DNA of 64,000 nt from a bacterium. GTDB taxonomy: Bacteria > Methylomirabilota > Methylomirabilia > Methylomirabilales > 2-02-FULL-66-22. How positions within the stretch are numbered: position 1 is the first letter of the stretch; the number at the start of each line of letters is the position of its first letter. The notes under the pieces were generated by a model. It saw only the letters and a list, made by a program, of their open reading frames with translations, ran no database searches and had not been told where the DNA came from. A program made the translations under genes and the position numbers. Shown one piece after another: positions 8,066-15,224 of this stretch. The stretch spans positions 1 to 64,000 of the forward strand of contig JAKPQH010000069.1 of assembly GCA_029580855.1 (NCBI GenBank), in the 5' to 3' direction.

Positions 8066-9036
8066 GGAGTGTGCTCCTTTCGGGATGGCGAGGGATGCGC
8101 GGTCCCGCCGCATGCGCCGAGGAAGCGGCGAGTCTCCTCGAGTCGCGGGATCCCCGTACGGCCGCCCAGGCGCGTGCACTTCAACGCCGAGACCGCGTTG
8201 GCAAAGCGGAGTATATCGCCGGCCTCCCACCCCTGCAAGAACCCGTACACGAACGCGCCATGAAACACATCGCCGGCGCCGGTGGTGTCCACGACGTTGA
8301 CGGAGAAACCCGGCGCGTGGACGACCTCACCCCGGCAGCGAAGGGCCGAACCCGCGCCGCCCAGCGTCAGCCCGACGCATGCCGGGCCGAGGCGCGACAG
8401 CGCCTCGAGGACGTCCTGGGTGTCGTGCAGGCCGGTGAGGGTGCGCCCGAACCGTTGGCTGACGATCAGGATATCGGTGAGGGCGAACAACTCCTCGCGG
8501 TGTTCGGTCGGCTCCTCGGCATCCACCGAGACGGGGATGCCGCGGGCCTTGGCCCAGCGGGCTGCCTGCAGGGCCGCATCCCCTTCGTGCCCATCCAGGT
8601 GGAGCACCCGGCCGGCGCAGACCGTCTCCGGCGAAAGATCGCCGGGTGTCAGCCGGATGCGGGGATCGCGCTCGCGCACGATGGTCCGATGGCCGGATGC
8701 CTCTTCCACCAGGACCACGCAGAAGCGATTTGGCACCCCGGGCACCGTCACGGCCGCGCTGAGGTCCATACCCTCGCGCTGCAACTCCTCGCGGGCCATG
8801 CGGCCGATCTCGTTCCCGCCGAACCTCCCGATGTAGCGGGTCCGCAACCCGAGGCGGGCGCACGCCACCATGGCGGTCGCGGTCAGGCCGCCGCCCTGGA
8901 TCATCGCGTCCAGGGCGTCCATCTTGGTGTCCGGTTCGGGAAAACGAGGAACGCGGAAGAGATAGTCGATGACGTTGATACCGACGCCGACGACGTCGAA
9001 CGGTTTGTCGCGAGGGATGGGAATGTGGATGTGCAT
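8062..9036 (-). CDS. PfkB-family sugar kinase (ribokinase fold)
   Basis: 324 residues. The first PfkB signature is QGGGLTATAMVACARLGLRTRYIGRFGGNE-like (glycine-rich region near residue 48), and the second is VDTTGAGDVFHGAFVYG with the catalytic Asp in GAGD. The enzyme should transfer phosphate from ATP to a hydroxymethyl sugar or nucleoside in the cytoplasm. It is translationally coupled to the downstream dehydrogenase by a 4-base overlap. The 118-base spacer on its 5' side contains inverted 8-mer arrays. Substrate not determinable; with two sugar kinases in one operon, one may act on a different step. Confidence 0.88.
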   Translation of the reverse strand: MHIHIPIPRDKPFDVVGVGINVIDYLFRVPRFPEPDTKMDALDAMIQGGGLTATAMVACARLGLRTRYIGRFGGNEIGRMAREELQREGMDLSAAVTVPGVPNRFCVVLVEEASGHRTIVRERDPRIRLTPGDLSPETVCAGRVLHLDGHEGDAALQAARWAKARGIPVSVDAEEPTEHREELFALTDILIVSQRFGRTLTGLHDTQDVLEALSRLGPACVGLTLGGAGSALRCRGEVVHAPGFSVNVVDTTGAGDVFHGAFVYGFLQGWEAGDILRFANAVSALKCTRLGGRTGIPRLEETRRFLGACGGTAHPSPSRKEHTP

Positions 9037-9050
9037 GTATGAAGAGGCGT

Positions 9051-9148
9051 TCGGCGGTTCGACTGTTCGACGGTTCGGCGGTACGGACCTTCGACGGTTC
9101 GGTTCCGCCAGGCTCCGGAACGATGGAACCGCCGAGCGGTCGAACCGT
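9051..9148. repeat. Inverted arrays of 8-bp units (CGGTTCGA versus TCGAACCG)
   Basis: In the spacer between the SDR stop and the PfkB start, 9055-9086 reads CGGTTCGA, CTGTTCGA, CGGTTCGG, CGGTACGG in tandem, with another CGACGGTTCGGTTCC near 9091. Copies in the opposite orientation follow (GGAACCGCC near 9125 and TCGAACCGTC near 9140). The architecture matches the 7-mer spacer at 6963-7061 but the unit sequence is different. Confidence 0.65.
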
Positions 9149-9154
9149 CGTCGC

Positions 9155-9931
9155 TCAGTTCAGCTGCAACCCGCCACAGACATTGTACGTCTGGCCGGTG
9201 ATGTACGACGCGTCGTCGGACGCCAGGAACGTGTACAGCTTGGCGACATCCTCGGGAGTCTCGATGCGCCCCAGTGGGATGTTGGCGACCCGAGCCTGCT
9301 TCACCGCGCCAGTGGGCTTGCCTTCCAGCGCCGACCACTCGCGATCGATGCTGACCCACATGTCGGTGTCCACGATACCCGGGGCGACCGCGTTGACTCG
9401 AACGCCGTGCTTGGCCAGGGCCATCGCGAGACTTTGGGTGATGCCGATCACGCCGAACTTGGACGCGCAATAGTCCACCAGCATAGGCTTCCCGGTGCGC
9501 CCCGAGATGGAAGCGGCGTTCAGGATGACACCCGATTTGCGCGCGACCATCTCGCGCGCGACGGCCTGAGAACAGAAAAAGACCGCCTTGAGGTTCAGGT
9601 TCAGGGTGCGATCCCAGTCGGCTTCGGTCAACTCCAGCGGAAAACGGACCTGAGTGATGCCGGCGTTGTTGACCAGGATGTCGATCTTGCCGAACTCGCG
9701 CACCGCCGTCTGGACCATACGCTGAATGTCCGCCATCCGCGTGACGTCCATCTGCATGGCGACGGCCTTCCGCCCCAGGGCCAGGATCTCCTTCGCCACC
9801 GCCTCGCTGCTCGCGAGATCCAGGTCCGGAGCGAGGACGTCGGCGCCTTCCCGCGCGAACATCAACGCGGTCGCTCGACCGATGCCCCGTCCCGCCCCCG
9901 TGATGATGGCGCTCTTGCCTGCGAGTCGCAT
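9155..9931 (-). CDS. Short-chain dehydrogenase/reductase (polyol or 3-oxoacyl type)
   Basis: 258 residues, the standard length of a classical SDR. Features: cofactor loop TGAGRGIG near residue 11; NNAG near residue 89; catalytic Ser in NAASISG; YCASK with Tyr and Lys of the catalytic tetrad; PG motif in VAPGIVDTDMW. The acidic DLDLAS after beta-2 suggests NAD rather than NADP. SDRs of this sort oxidise sorbitol, galactitol or butanediol. Given the neighbours, a sugar-alcohol dehydrogenase is most likely. First enzyme gene of the operon after the solute-binding protein; its promoter-side spacer holds inverted 7-mer arrays and a permease remnant. Confidence 0.88.
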   Translation of the reverse strand: MRLAGKSAIITGAGRGIGRATALMFAREGADVLAPDLDLASSEAVAKEILALGRKAVAMQMDVTRMADIQRMVQTAVREFGKIDILVNNAGITQVRFPLELTEADWDRTLNLNLKAVFFCSQAVAREMVARKSGVILNAASISGRTGKPMLVDYCASKFGVIGITQSLAMALAKHGVRVNAVAPGIVDTDMWVSIDREWSALEGKPTGAVKQARVANIPLGRIETPEDVAKLYTFLASDDASYITGQTYNVCGGLQLN

Positions 9932-9955
9932 GTGTGCCTCCGTTTACAGGAAGCC

Positions 9956-10042
9956 ATCAGCGGTCAGCTCTTAGCGTTCAGCTTCTTCGGCCCCGTACCC
10001 GCGTGTCGCTGATTGCTGACTGCTGACAGCTGATCGCTGCAT
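9956..10042. repeat. Inverted arrays of 7-bp units (NTCAGCN versus GCTGANN)
   Basis: 9956-9983 holds four 7-mers (ATCAGCG, GTCAGCT, CTTAGCG, TTCAGCT). 10008-10042 holds five in the opposite orientation (GCTGATT, GCTGACT, GCTGACA, GCTGATC, GCTGCAT). The two arrays are separated by 24 bases and can fold on each other. The right array touches the stop codon of the permease remnant at 10044. Confidence 0.75.
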
Positions 10043-10043
10043 T

Positions 10044-10097
10044 TCAACCCTTCAACGCCCCGAACGTCAAGCCGCGGACGATGTGCTTCGGTGGGAC
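10044..10097 (-). pseudogene. C-terminal stub of a MalG-type sugar ABC permease
   Basis: Reading the minus strand just after the solute-binding gene gives VPPKHIVRGLTFGALKG and a stop, which matches the very conserved tail (QRHIVRGLTFGAVKG-like) of carbohydrate ABC permeases of the MalG family. Only about 17 residues remain. Its position, directly after a sugar-binding lipoprotein, is where intact operons carry two permeases. A deletion seems to have removed both, leaving the last codons. No start or membrane segments survive. Confidence 0.65.
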
Positions 10098-10108
10098 GGC
10101 CGACCGAG

Positions 10109-11482
10109 TCACCGCGGAGTTGTTGTCGATGGCCGCTCGGTCTTGGAGATGATCTCCTCCAATTCCCGGTTCGCATGGTCCGCCGCCTCGCGGATGTTCC
10201 CGCCCTGCAACGCCGCCGTGATGACGCGCCCGACAACCTCGCGCGCCGAGGTGACGGCGACCAAGGGGGGCAGCCAGTCGACCCGGCCGGTCCGGCCGGC
10301 CTGCTGGAGCGATTCAGCCAGGTCCGACGGTACCTCGCCCCGGGCGACGCGATCTTTCCAGGTGGATTCCCGGGCGACGAGGACGCCGTGCATCAAGGCC
10401 TTGCGGACCATCTCGGGGCCGCTGGCCCATTGCATGAACAGCCACGCCGCCTCGGGCGCCGCGCTCTGCTTTGCGATGGCTAAGCCGCGCACCGCCACCG
10501 TGGCGCCGAAACCGGCCGGGCCGGATGGGAATTGGGCGTACCCGACCCGATCCGCGACGCGAGACTTGGAGTCCTCGATGAGCGGATAGATCGAGCTGCC
10601 CTCGATATACATCGCGGCGCGCCCGTCGAGGAAGAGCGCCGATGCCTCCTGCCAGCCGAACCGTGAAATATCTGGGGGTGCAGACTGGCCGAAAACCCGA
10701 CTCATCCACTGCAGCGCCTCGAGGCTCTGGGGTCCATCGAGGGCCGGCCGACCTCGGCCGTCCAGCCAGGTGCCGCCGAAGGAGTGGAGGAGGCTGGCGT
10801 AGAGAGCGGTGGCAGCGGCCCCTTGGCCGCGACTCACGAGTCCCACGCCCGACGCGCCTTGCGGGCTCATGGCTTTCTTGTGGAGGAAGCGGGCGGCCGC
10901 CTCGAGCTCGTCAAGCGTCCGGGGGACCCCCACTTGATACCGGCTGAAGACGTCCTTCCGATAGAGGAGAGCCATGTTCTCGGCCATGACGGGAGGGCCC
11001 AGAATGGCTCCCCGAACCTGCATGGCTTCCCGGAACTTGGGAAAAAAGTCCTCCCACGAGTAAGTCCCCGGCGTGAGCCTGGGATTGCGGAGGTACTCAT
11101 TGACTGATCGGGTATATCCGGCGTTCATGTAGTGGAGTCCGTCCAGGTTCGGGATGACGGCGAACACATCCACCCACCCGGGCGTTCTCAGGTCGGTCTC
11201 CAGCGTCTTCCACAGCTGGTCCTGAGAGAGGACCTCGACCTTCACGCGGATGCCGGTGAGCTCCGTGAACTCGGGAATATACTTGGCGATCGCCCCCTGC
11301 CAGGGCGTGTTTGTGAGCAGGACCCGAAGCGTGGCGCCCTGGAACTGCCGCCAGTTGAACCCGGCGGTCGGTCCGGACGGCGCCGTATCGGTCCCGGCGC
11401 ACCCCGCCAGCAGGATAAGCGACGCAACGACAAACCATGAAGCGCGCCTCGAGGGGAGACGGGAGACGCTACGAAACCCCAT
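10109..11482 (-). CDS. Sugar ABC transporter solute-binding lipoprotein
   Basis: 457 residues from ATG 11482, which follows GGAGGATC; an upstream in-frame ATG has no ribosome site. The signal peptide ends in ILLAGC, a good lipobox, so the mature protein is anchored outside the cytoplasmic membrane. The body is a family-1 extracellular solute-binding fold (TLRVLLTNTPWQGAIAKYIPEFTELTGIRVKVEVLS near the N-terminus; AMYIEGSSIYPLIEDSKS and FGATVAVRGLAIAKQS further on). It should deliver a sugar or polyol to a permease, but the permeases are missing here except for a stub. It either works with a transporter encoded elsewhere or is left without one. Confidence 0.88.
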   Translation of the reverse strand: MGFRSVSRLPSRRASWFVVASLILLAGCAGTDTAPSGPTAGFNWRQFQGATLRVLLTNTPWQGAIAKYIPEFTELTGIRVKVEVLSQDQLWKTLETDLRTPGWVDVFAVIPNLDGLHYMNAGYTRSVNEYLRNPRLTPGTYSWEDFFPKFREAMQVRGAILGPPVMAENMALLYRKDVFSRYQVGVPRTLDELEAAARFLHKKAMSPQGASGVGLVSRGQGAAATALYASLLHSFGGTWLDGRGRPALDGPQSLEALQWMSRVFGQSAPPDISRFGWQEASALFLDGRAAMYIEGSSIYPLIEDSKSRVADRVGYAQFPSGPAGFGATVAVRGLAIAKQSAAPEAAWLFMQWASGPEMVRKALMHGVLVARESTWKDRVARGEVPSDLAESLQQAGRTGRVDWLPPLVAVTSAREVVGRVITAALQGGNIREAADHANRELEEIISKTERPSTTTPR

Positions 11483-11726
11483 GAGAGATCCTCCACAATT
11501 CTTGGACGGCGAGCGTGTGCGACCGATGGGGACGCCCAGGCAAAGTGCCCCCAAAAGTACCGAGACCTCGGATGCCTGTCAATCTCGAAGTGCTCGCAGC
11601 GTGCGCAGCCCGCCACTCTCGGCGGACCGGACCGCGGGACGGGACGATGGGACGAGCGCGGGGCGGCCCTCGGACCCGAAAACTCTCTTGCGCCACGGCG
11701 ATCGGTGGTGTTAGCCTGCGTCAGGC
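11483..11726. other. Divergent intergenic region
   Basis: About 240 bases between the divergent binding-protein gene and the sigma-factor gene must hold both promoters. A small hairpin GCCTG-CGT-CAGGC (11714-11726) abuts the TTG start proposed for the sigma factor. No strong sigma-70 match was found. Confidence 0.35.
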
Positions 11727-12356
11727 TTGAATAATCGCTGCGTTGCAACGTCCAAGGCTTGTGGGACGCCGGCTTCCGAGGAGCGCGCCGATGACCGGAC
11801 TCTGGTTGGACGGGTGACGCGCGGGGATCGAGAAGCGTTCGGCGTGTTGGTCCAACGCCATCAGGACCGCGTATTCAATCTGGCCTACCAAGTCGTTCGG
11901 AACCGTGAAGACGCCCTCGATGTGGCGCAAGAGGCTTTCGTCAAGGCGTATGCCTCATTGCCGGGTTTCAAGGGCGATGCCAGTTTCACCACTTGGATGC
12001 ACCGGATCGTCGTGAATCTGGCCCTCGATTGCCTGCGCCGCCAGCGGCGCGGGGATCCGACTGTGTACGACGATCGGCTGGCTGTATCCGACGAGGCGGT
12101 ACAAAGCCTGGCGGCGCCCGACGACCCCGAGACCGCGCTGGAAGCCAGACGGGTCCGGTCTTTGCTGGGACGCGGGATTGAGGCGCTGCCGCCGGCGCAT
12201 CGGGCGGTGCTAATCCTGCGCGGGATCGAGGGTTCGAGCTACGAGGAGATCGCCCGCGCCGTCGGCTGCAGCCTCGGGATCGTCATGTCCAGGCTGTTCT
12301 ATGCGCGGCGAAAGCTGCAGAAGGTGCTCCGGCCAAACCTGGACGATCTGCGCTGA
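11727..12356 (+). CDS. ECF RNA polymerase sigma factor
   Basis: Up to 209 residues. Region 2 is typical: DREAFGVLVQRHQDRVFNLAYQVVRNREDALDVAQEAFVKAYASL followed by the -10-reading segment FTTWMHRIVVNLALDCLR. Region 4 (IEALPPAHRAVLILRGIEGSSYEEIARAVGCSLGIVMSRLFYARRKLQKVL) carries the -35-reading helix-turn-helix. The start is uncertain: the TTG at 11727 has no Shine-Dalgarno site and directly follows a small hairpin, and no ATG or better-placed start lies before region 2. The next gene, overlapping in transcription, encodes a zinc-finger-type anti-sigma factor that should hold it inactive. Confidence 0.9.
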   Translation: MNNRCVATSKACGTPASEERADDRTLVGRVTRGDREAFGVLVQRHQDRVFNLAYQVVRNREDALDVAQEAFVKAYASLPGFKGDASFTTWMHRIVVNLALDCLRRQRRGDPTVYDDRLAVSDEAVQSLAAPDDPETALEARRVRSLLGRGIEALPPAHRAVLILRGIEGSSYEEIARAVGCSLGIVMSRLFYARRKLQKVLRPNLDDLR

Positions 12357-12368
12357 GGGGTGGTCAGG

Positions 12369-12743
12369 GTGAACCTTGCGCACTGGCTGCACACGCTCGG
12401 GGGCGAGGGGCGGCGTTTGGCCGCCTACGCGGCGGACGAGCTCCCGCCTGCCGAACGGGCCCGTGTGGCCTTTGTCGTTGAGGCTTGTCCCGTCTGCCGG
12501 CGCAAGGTCGAGGCCTACCAGCGGGCGACCGCCGCCCTGCGGGCGTTGCCGCGCGCGGGTTTGACCACGGAGGAGGCTGCGGCCTTCCTGCCCGAGGTGA
12601 ATCGGCGGATCGACCAAGGCCGGGCCGTGATGGCGCGGCCGGCGCGGCCCGGACTCCGCGAGATGGTGTGGGATCATCCACGCCTCAGCCTGGCCTCCGC
12701 CTGCACGGCGATACTTCTCATCATCGCCACCTCCGCCAGCTAA
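12369..12743 (+). CDS. Anti-sigma factor, putative zinc-finger type, one membrane segment
   Basis: 124 residues from GTG 12369, preferred over GTG 12360 because GAGGGG ends about nine bases upstream. The N-terminal half is an anti-sigma domain: LAAYAADELPPAERARVAFVVEACPVCRRKVEAYQRATAALRAL, with the C-x2-C pair of ZAS domains. The usual His three residues before the first Cys is replaced (VVEACPVC), so zinc binding may be weak or absent. A C-terminal hydrophobic segment (SLASACTAILLIIATS) would anchor it with almost nothing outside, so the sensor part must be another protein or be absent. It starts 12 bases after the sigma gene, so it is co-transcribed. Confidence 0.75.
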   Translation: MNLAHWLHTLGGEGRRLAAYAADELPPAERARVAFVVEACPVCRRKVEAYQRATAALRALPRAGLTTEEAAAFLPEVNRRIDQGRAVMARPARPGLREMVWDHPRLSLASACTAILLIIATSAS

Positions 12744-12801
12744 CCCCTCCCCCCAGCGGTCCGTCCGCGCACCCGAACCGCGCCTTGGACCGCAAATTTC
12801 C

Positions 12802-12830
12802 TTGCGCCCTTCTGAGATTGTAGCTATACA
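12802..12830 (+). promoter_or_regulatory. Possible sigma-70-like promoter for the LysE-type gene
   Basis: TTGCGC at 12802-12807, 17 bases, then TATACA at 12825-12830, about 54 bases before the LysE-type start. Both hexamers are imperfect, but the spacing is ideal and the region is locally AT-rich. Confidence 0.35.
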
Positions 12831-12883
12831 TTACCTGACCTGGCAACCTGTGCACGGGATTAGGTTGGCGCGAGGTTCGAAAC

Positions 12884-13567
12884 ATGGAGACAGCTCTCGG
12901 CATCGCCCTCACGTCGTTTCTGGTCGGCCTCTCCGGGGCCGTGATGCCCGGACCGGTTCTCACCATCACCATCGGGGAGACGGCGGCACGCCTCAGGCCG
13001 CGCGGGCCGACCCCGGGTGGAGCCCAGTTGATGCGGGGCGCCCTCGTGGGGCCGCTCATCGTCCTGGGCCACGGGGTGTTGGAAGTGTGTCTGGTGGCGG
13101 CCGTCGTGCTGGGACTGGGCAGGCTTTTGGTGCAGAACCTGGTTCTGGGTTGGATCGGGATCCTGGGCGGCGCCGTCCTGGTCTGGATGGCCTGGAGCAT
13201 GTTTCGTAGCGTGCGCGGGCTCAGTCTGAGCACAGCGGCGGACGGCGGGAAGCGCCAGCGGCATCCGGTCCTGGCCGGTATCCTCACCAGCCTCTCCAAC
13301 CCCTACTGGGCGGTGTGGTGGGCGACGATCGGCCTCGGCTACATCGCCGTGGCGCTCAAGCTTGGAGCGGTGGGGCTGGTGGCGTTTTACTGCGGGCACA
13401 TCCTGTCGGATCTGGCATGGTACGGGGCGGTCAGCCTCAGCTTGGTGCTCGGGCACCGATTGCTGACGGACCGGGCCTACCGCGGACTGGTCGCAGCCTG
13501 CGCGGTGTTTCTTTTGGGTTTCGGTCTGTACTTCGGGTATGCGGGCGTCCTGGCGTTGGTGGCGTGA
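12884..13567 (+). CDS. LysE-family amino-acid/threonine exporter
   Basis: 227 residues with about six hydrophobic segments. The N-terminal GLSGAVMPGPVLTITI is the LysE/RhtB hallmark (G-x-x-x-x-PGP). The central HPVLAGILTSLSNPYWAVWWATIG corresponds to the second half-repeat with its conserved N-P. Members export amino acids or other small zwitterions using the proton gradient. The start ATG 12884 is the only one giving the complete first membrane helix. No regulator of the LysG type is adjacent. Substrate unknown. Confidence 0.85.
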   Translation: METALGIALTSFLVGLSGAVMPGPVLTITIGETAARLRPRGPTPGGAQLMRGALVGPLIVLGHGVLEVCLVAAVVLGLGRLLVQNLVLGWIGILGGAVLVWMAWSMFRSVRGLSLSTAADGGKRQRHPVLAGILTSLSNPYWAVWWATIGLGYIAVALKLGAVGLVAFYCGHILSDLAWYGAVSLSLVLGHRLLTDRAYRGLVAACAVFLLGFGLYFGYAGVLALVA

Positions 13568-13591
13568 CGCCGGGACGGAAGCGGGGTGGCG

Positions 13592-14239
13592 ATGCCGATC
13601 CGGGGCGTTCTCTTCGACATGGACGGGGTCGTCGTCCACCAGCGTCTGGATTTTTCCGCAATCAAGCGGGAGATCTTTGGCGACACCCAGGGGTTCATTC
13701 TGGAGCGGATGGATGGCCTTCCCGAGCCCGAGCGGCGTCGGGCTGAAGCGATCCTGGAGCGGCACGAGACGGCTGCCGCCCGGACGGCCGTGCCGATGGA
13801 CGGCATTGTGCCGTTTCTGGCGTGGATGGAGACTCGTCACCTCCGGCGGGGTCTGGTGACCCGGAACAGCCGCAAGAGCGTGGACCTGGTTCTGACCCGC
13901 CTCGGCTTGCAATTCGACGCGGTGGTGACCCGCGAGGACGCGCCGCCCAAGCCCGCCCCGGAACCGGTGTGGCTGGCGTGTCGCCGGATGAATGTCGCGC
14001 CGGCCGAGGTGCTCTTCGTCGGCGATTACGAGTTCGACATGCTTTCCGGGCGTCGCGCCGGGGCGCGGACCGTTCTGCTGCGGAGCGCCACCATGAAGGA
14101 ATCGGCGCACGCCGATTGCAGCGTGGGGTCCTTGGCGGAACTGCGCGAGCGGATGGAAGCCGAGATGGCGGGGGCGGGGGGTACGGGATTCGTCGCCGGA
14201 CGCAGCGATTCGGTCTCGTCGGGATCGTCCCGAGGGTAA
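13592..14239 (+). CDS. HAD-superfamily phosphatase
   Basis: 215 residues from ATG 13592 (a GTG six bases earlier is the alternative). Motif I is VLFDMDGVV with nucleophile D9 and acid/base D11. Motif II Thr is in GLVTRNSRK, motif III Lys in PPKPAPEP, and motif IV is VGDYEFDM. The alpha-helical cap between motifs I and II makes it a type-I, phosphoglycolate-phosphatase-like hydrolase. The substrate is a small phosphate ester or unknown. The last 20 residues (Ser/Gly-rich) look disordered. It overlaps nothing and is followed within seven bases by the PP2C gene, so the two are probably co-transcribed. Confidence 0.85.
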   Translation: MPIRGVLFDMDGVVVHQRLDFSAIKREIFGDTQGFILERMDGLPEPERRRAEAILERHETAAARTAVPMDGIVPFLAWMETRHLRRGLVTRNSRKSVDLVLTRLGLQFDAVVTREDAPPKPAPEPVWLACRRMNVAPAEVLFVGDYEFDMLSGRRAGARTVLLRSATMKESAHADCSVGSLAELRERMEAEMAGAGGTGFVAGRSDSVSSGSSRG

Positions 14240-14245
14240 CGCGTG

Positions 14246-15130
14246 ATGCGCTTGCGCTACGTCGCCGCGGCCAAGACCGACGTGGGCCAGAAACGGCAGG
14301 GGAACGAGGATCGATTCTGCCTCGACCCCGCCCTCGGTCTCTATGTGGTGGCGGACGGCATGGGCGGACACGCGGCGGGCGAGGTGGCCAGCCGTTTGGC
14401 GGTGGAAACCATCCACGAATGGATGGGCAAGTACCTGAGCGGCGCCGACGCGGTCACGGCCGGGCCGGCCGCCCCTGCGGGTTCGGCCGAGGCGAATTTC
14501 CTCCTGAGCAGCATCCGGTTGGCGAACCGGATCATCTTCGACTCCGCGAAAGACCGCCCCGAGTACGCAGGCATGGGGACGACGGTGGTGGCGGTCCTGG
14601 CCCGGGGCGACCGGTTCGTCCTGGCCCACGTCGGCGACAGCCGAATCTATCGGATCCGGCGGGACGACATCTCCCAGATCTCCCGAGATCACTCGTTCGT
14701 GCAGGAACAGGTGGACAGCGGCATGATGTCGGCGACGGAGGCCCACCAATCCCAGTATCGGCACATGATCACGCGCGCGCTCGGGCTCAAAGAGAGCGTG
14801 GACGTGGACCTCACCGAGCAACCCGCCTGCCCGGGGGACGTCCTGCTCCTCTGCTCCGACGGCCTATCGGATCTTCTGGACGACGAGGATATGCTGGCGG
14901 CCGTGCGGGCGCATGTGGACAATCTGGACGAGGCATGCCGGGCGCTGGTGGATCGCGCCAACTCCAAGGGCGGCGACGACAACATCACCGTCCTCGTGGT
15001 CCAGGCGCAGGCCGGAGACGAGGCGGAGCCCGTGCGGCACGGGCGCACCGGAGCCACCGACGCGGCCGAAGCCCTGGGCGTATTCGCCCGGCTGAGGCGA
15101 GCCTGGAAGGACACGATCGGGGGATCATGA
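14246..15130 (+). CDS. PP2C-type serine/threonine protein phosphatase
   Basis: 294 residues from ATG 14246; a GTG just before it is an equal candidate. All metal-binding motifs are there: QGNEDRFCLD, VVADGMGGHAAGEVAS, AHVGDSRIYRIR, CSDGLSDLL and GGDDNITVLVV. It dephosphorylates phospho-Ser/Thr, usually opposing a Hanks-type kinase. No kinase gene is in the window; the FHA-domain protein encoded next is the sort of phosphothreonine reader that works with such pairs. Its C-terminal 40 residues are outside the domain. Cytoplasmic, no membrane anchor. Confidence 0.93.
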   Translation: MRLRYVAAAKTDVGQKRQGNEDRFCLDPALGLYVVADGMGGHAAGEVASRLAVETIHEWMGKYLSGADAVTAGPAAPAGSAEANFLLSSIRLANRIIFDSAKDRPEYAGMGTTVVAVLARGDRFVLAHVGDSRIYRIRRDDISQISRDHSFVQEQVDSGMMSATEAHQSQYRHMITRALGLKESVDVDLTEQPACPGDVLLLCSDGLSDLLDDEDMLAAVRAHVDNLDEACRALVDRANSKGGDDNITVLVVQAQAGDEAEPVRHGRTGATDAAEALGVFARLRRAWKDTIGGS

Positions 15131-15224
15131 CACCCGCGGCGCTGCCGCGCGGCTCGAAATCGGAGGGGTGGGCCACCGGGCGCCGGCCGACGAGTTCGGA
15201 ACGACCCGGAGGCGAGGAGGCACG

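Noticed and set aside
6963..10042. CRISPR array as explanation for the spacer repeats
   Set aside because: Units are 7-8 bp without spacers of constant length, and no cas genes are in the window.
15131..15224. Earlier start for the FHA protein (15168)
   Set aside because: The added residues are unconserved and GAGGAGG sits directly before ATG 15225.
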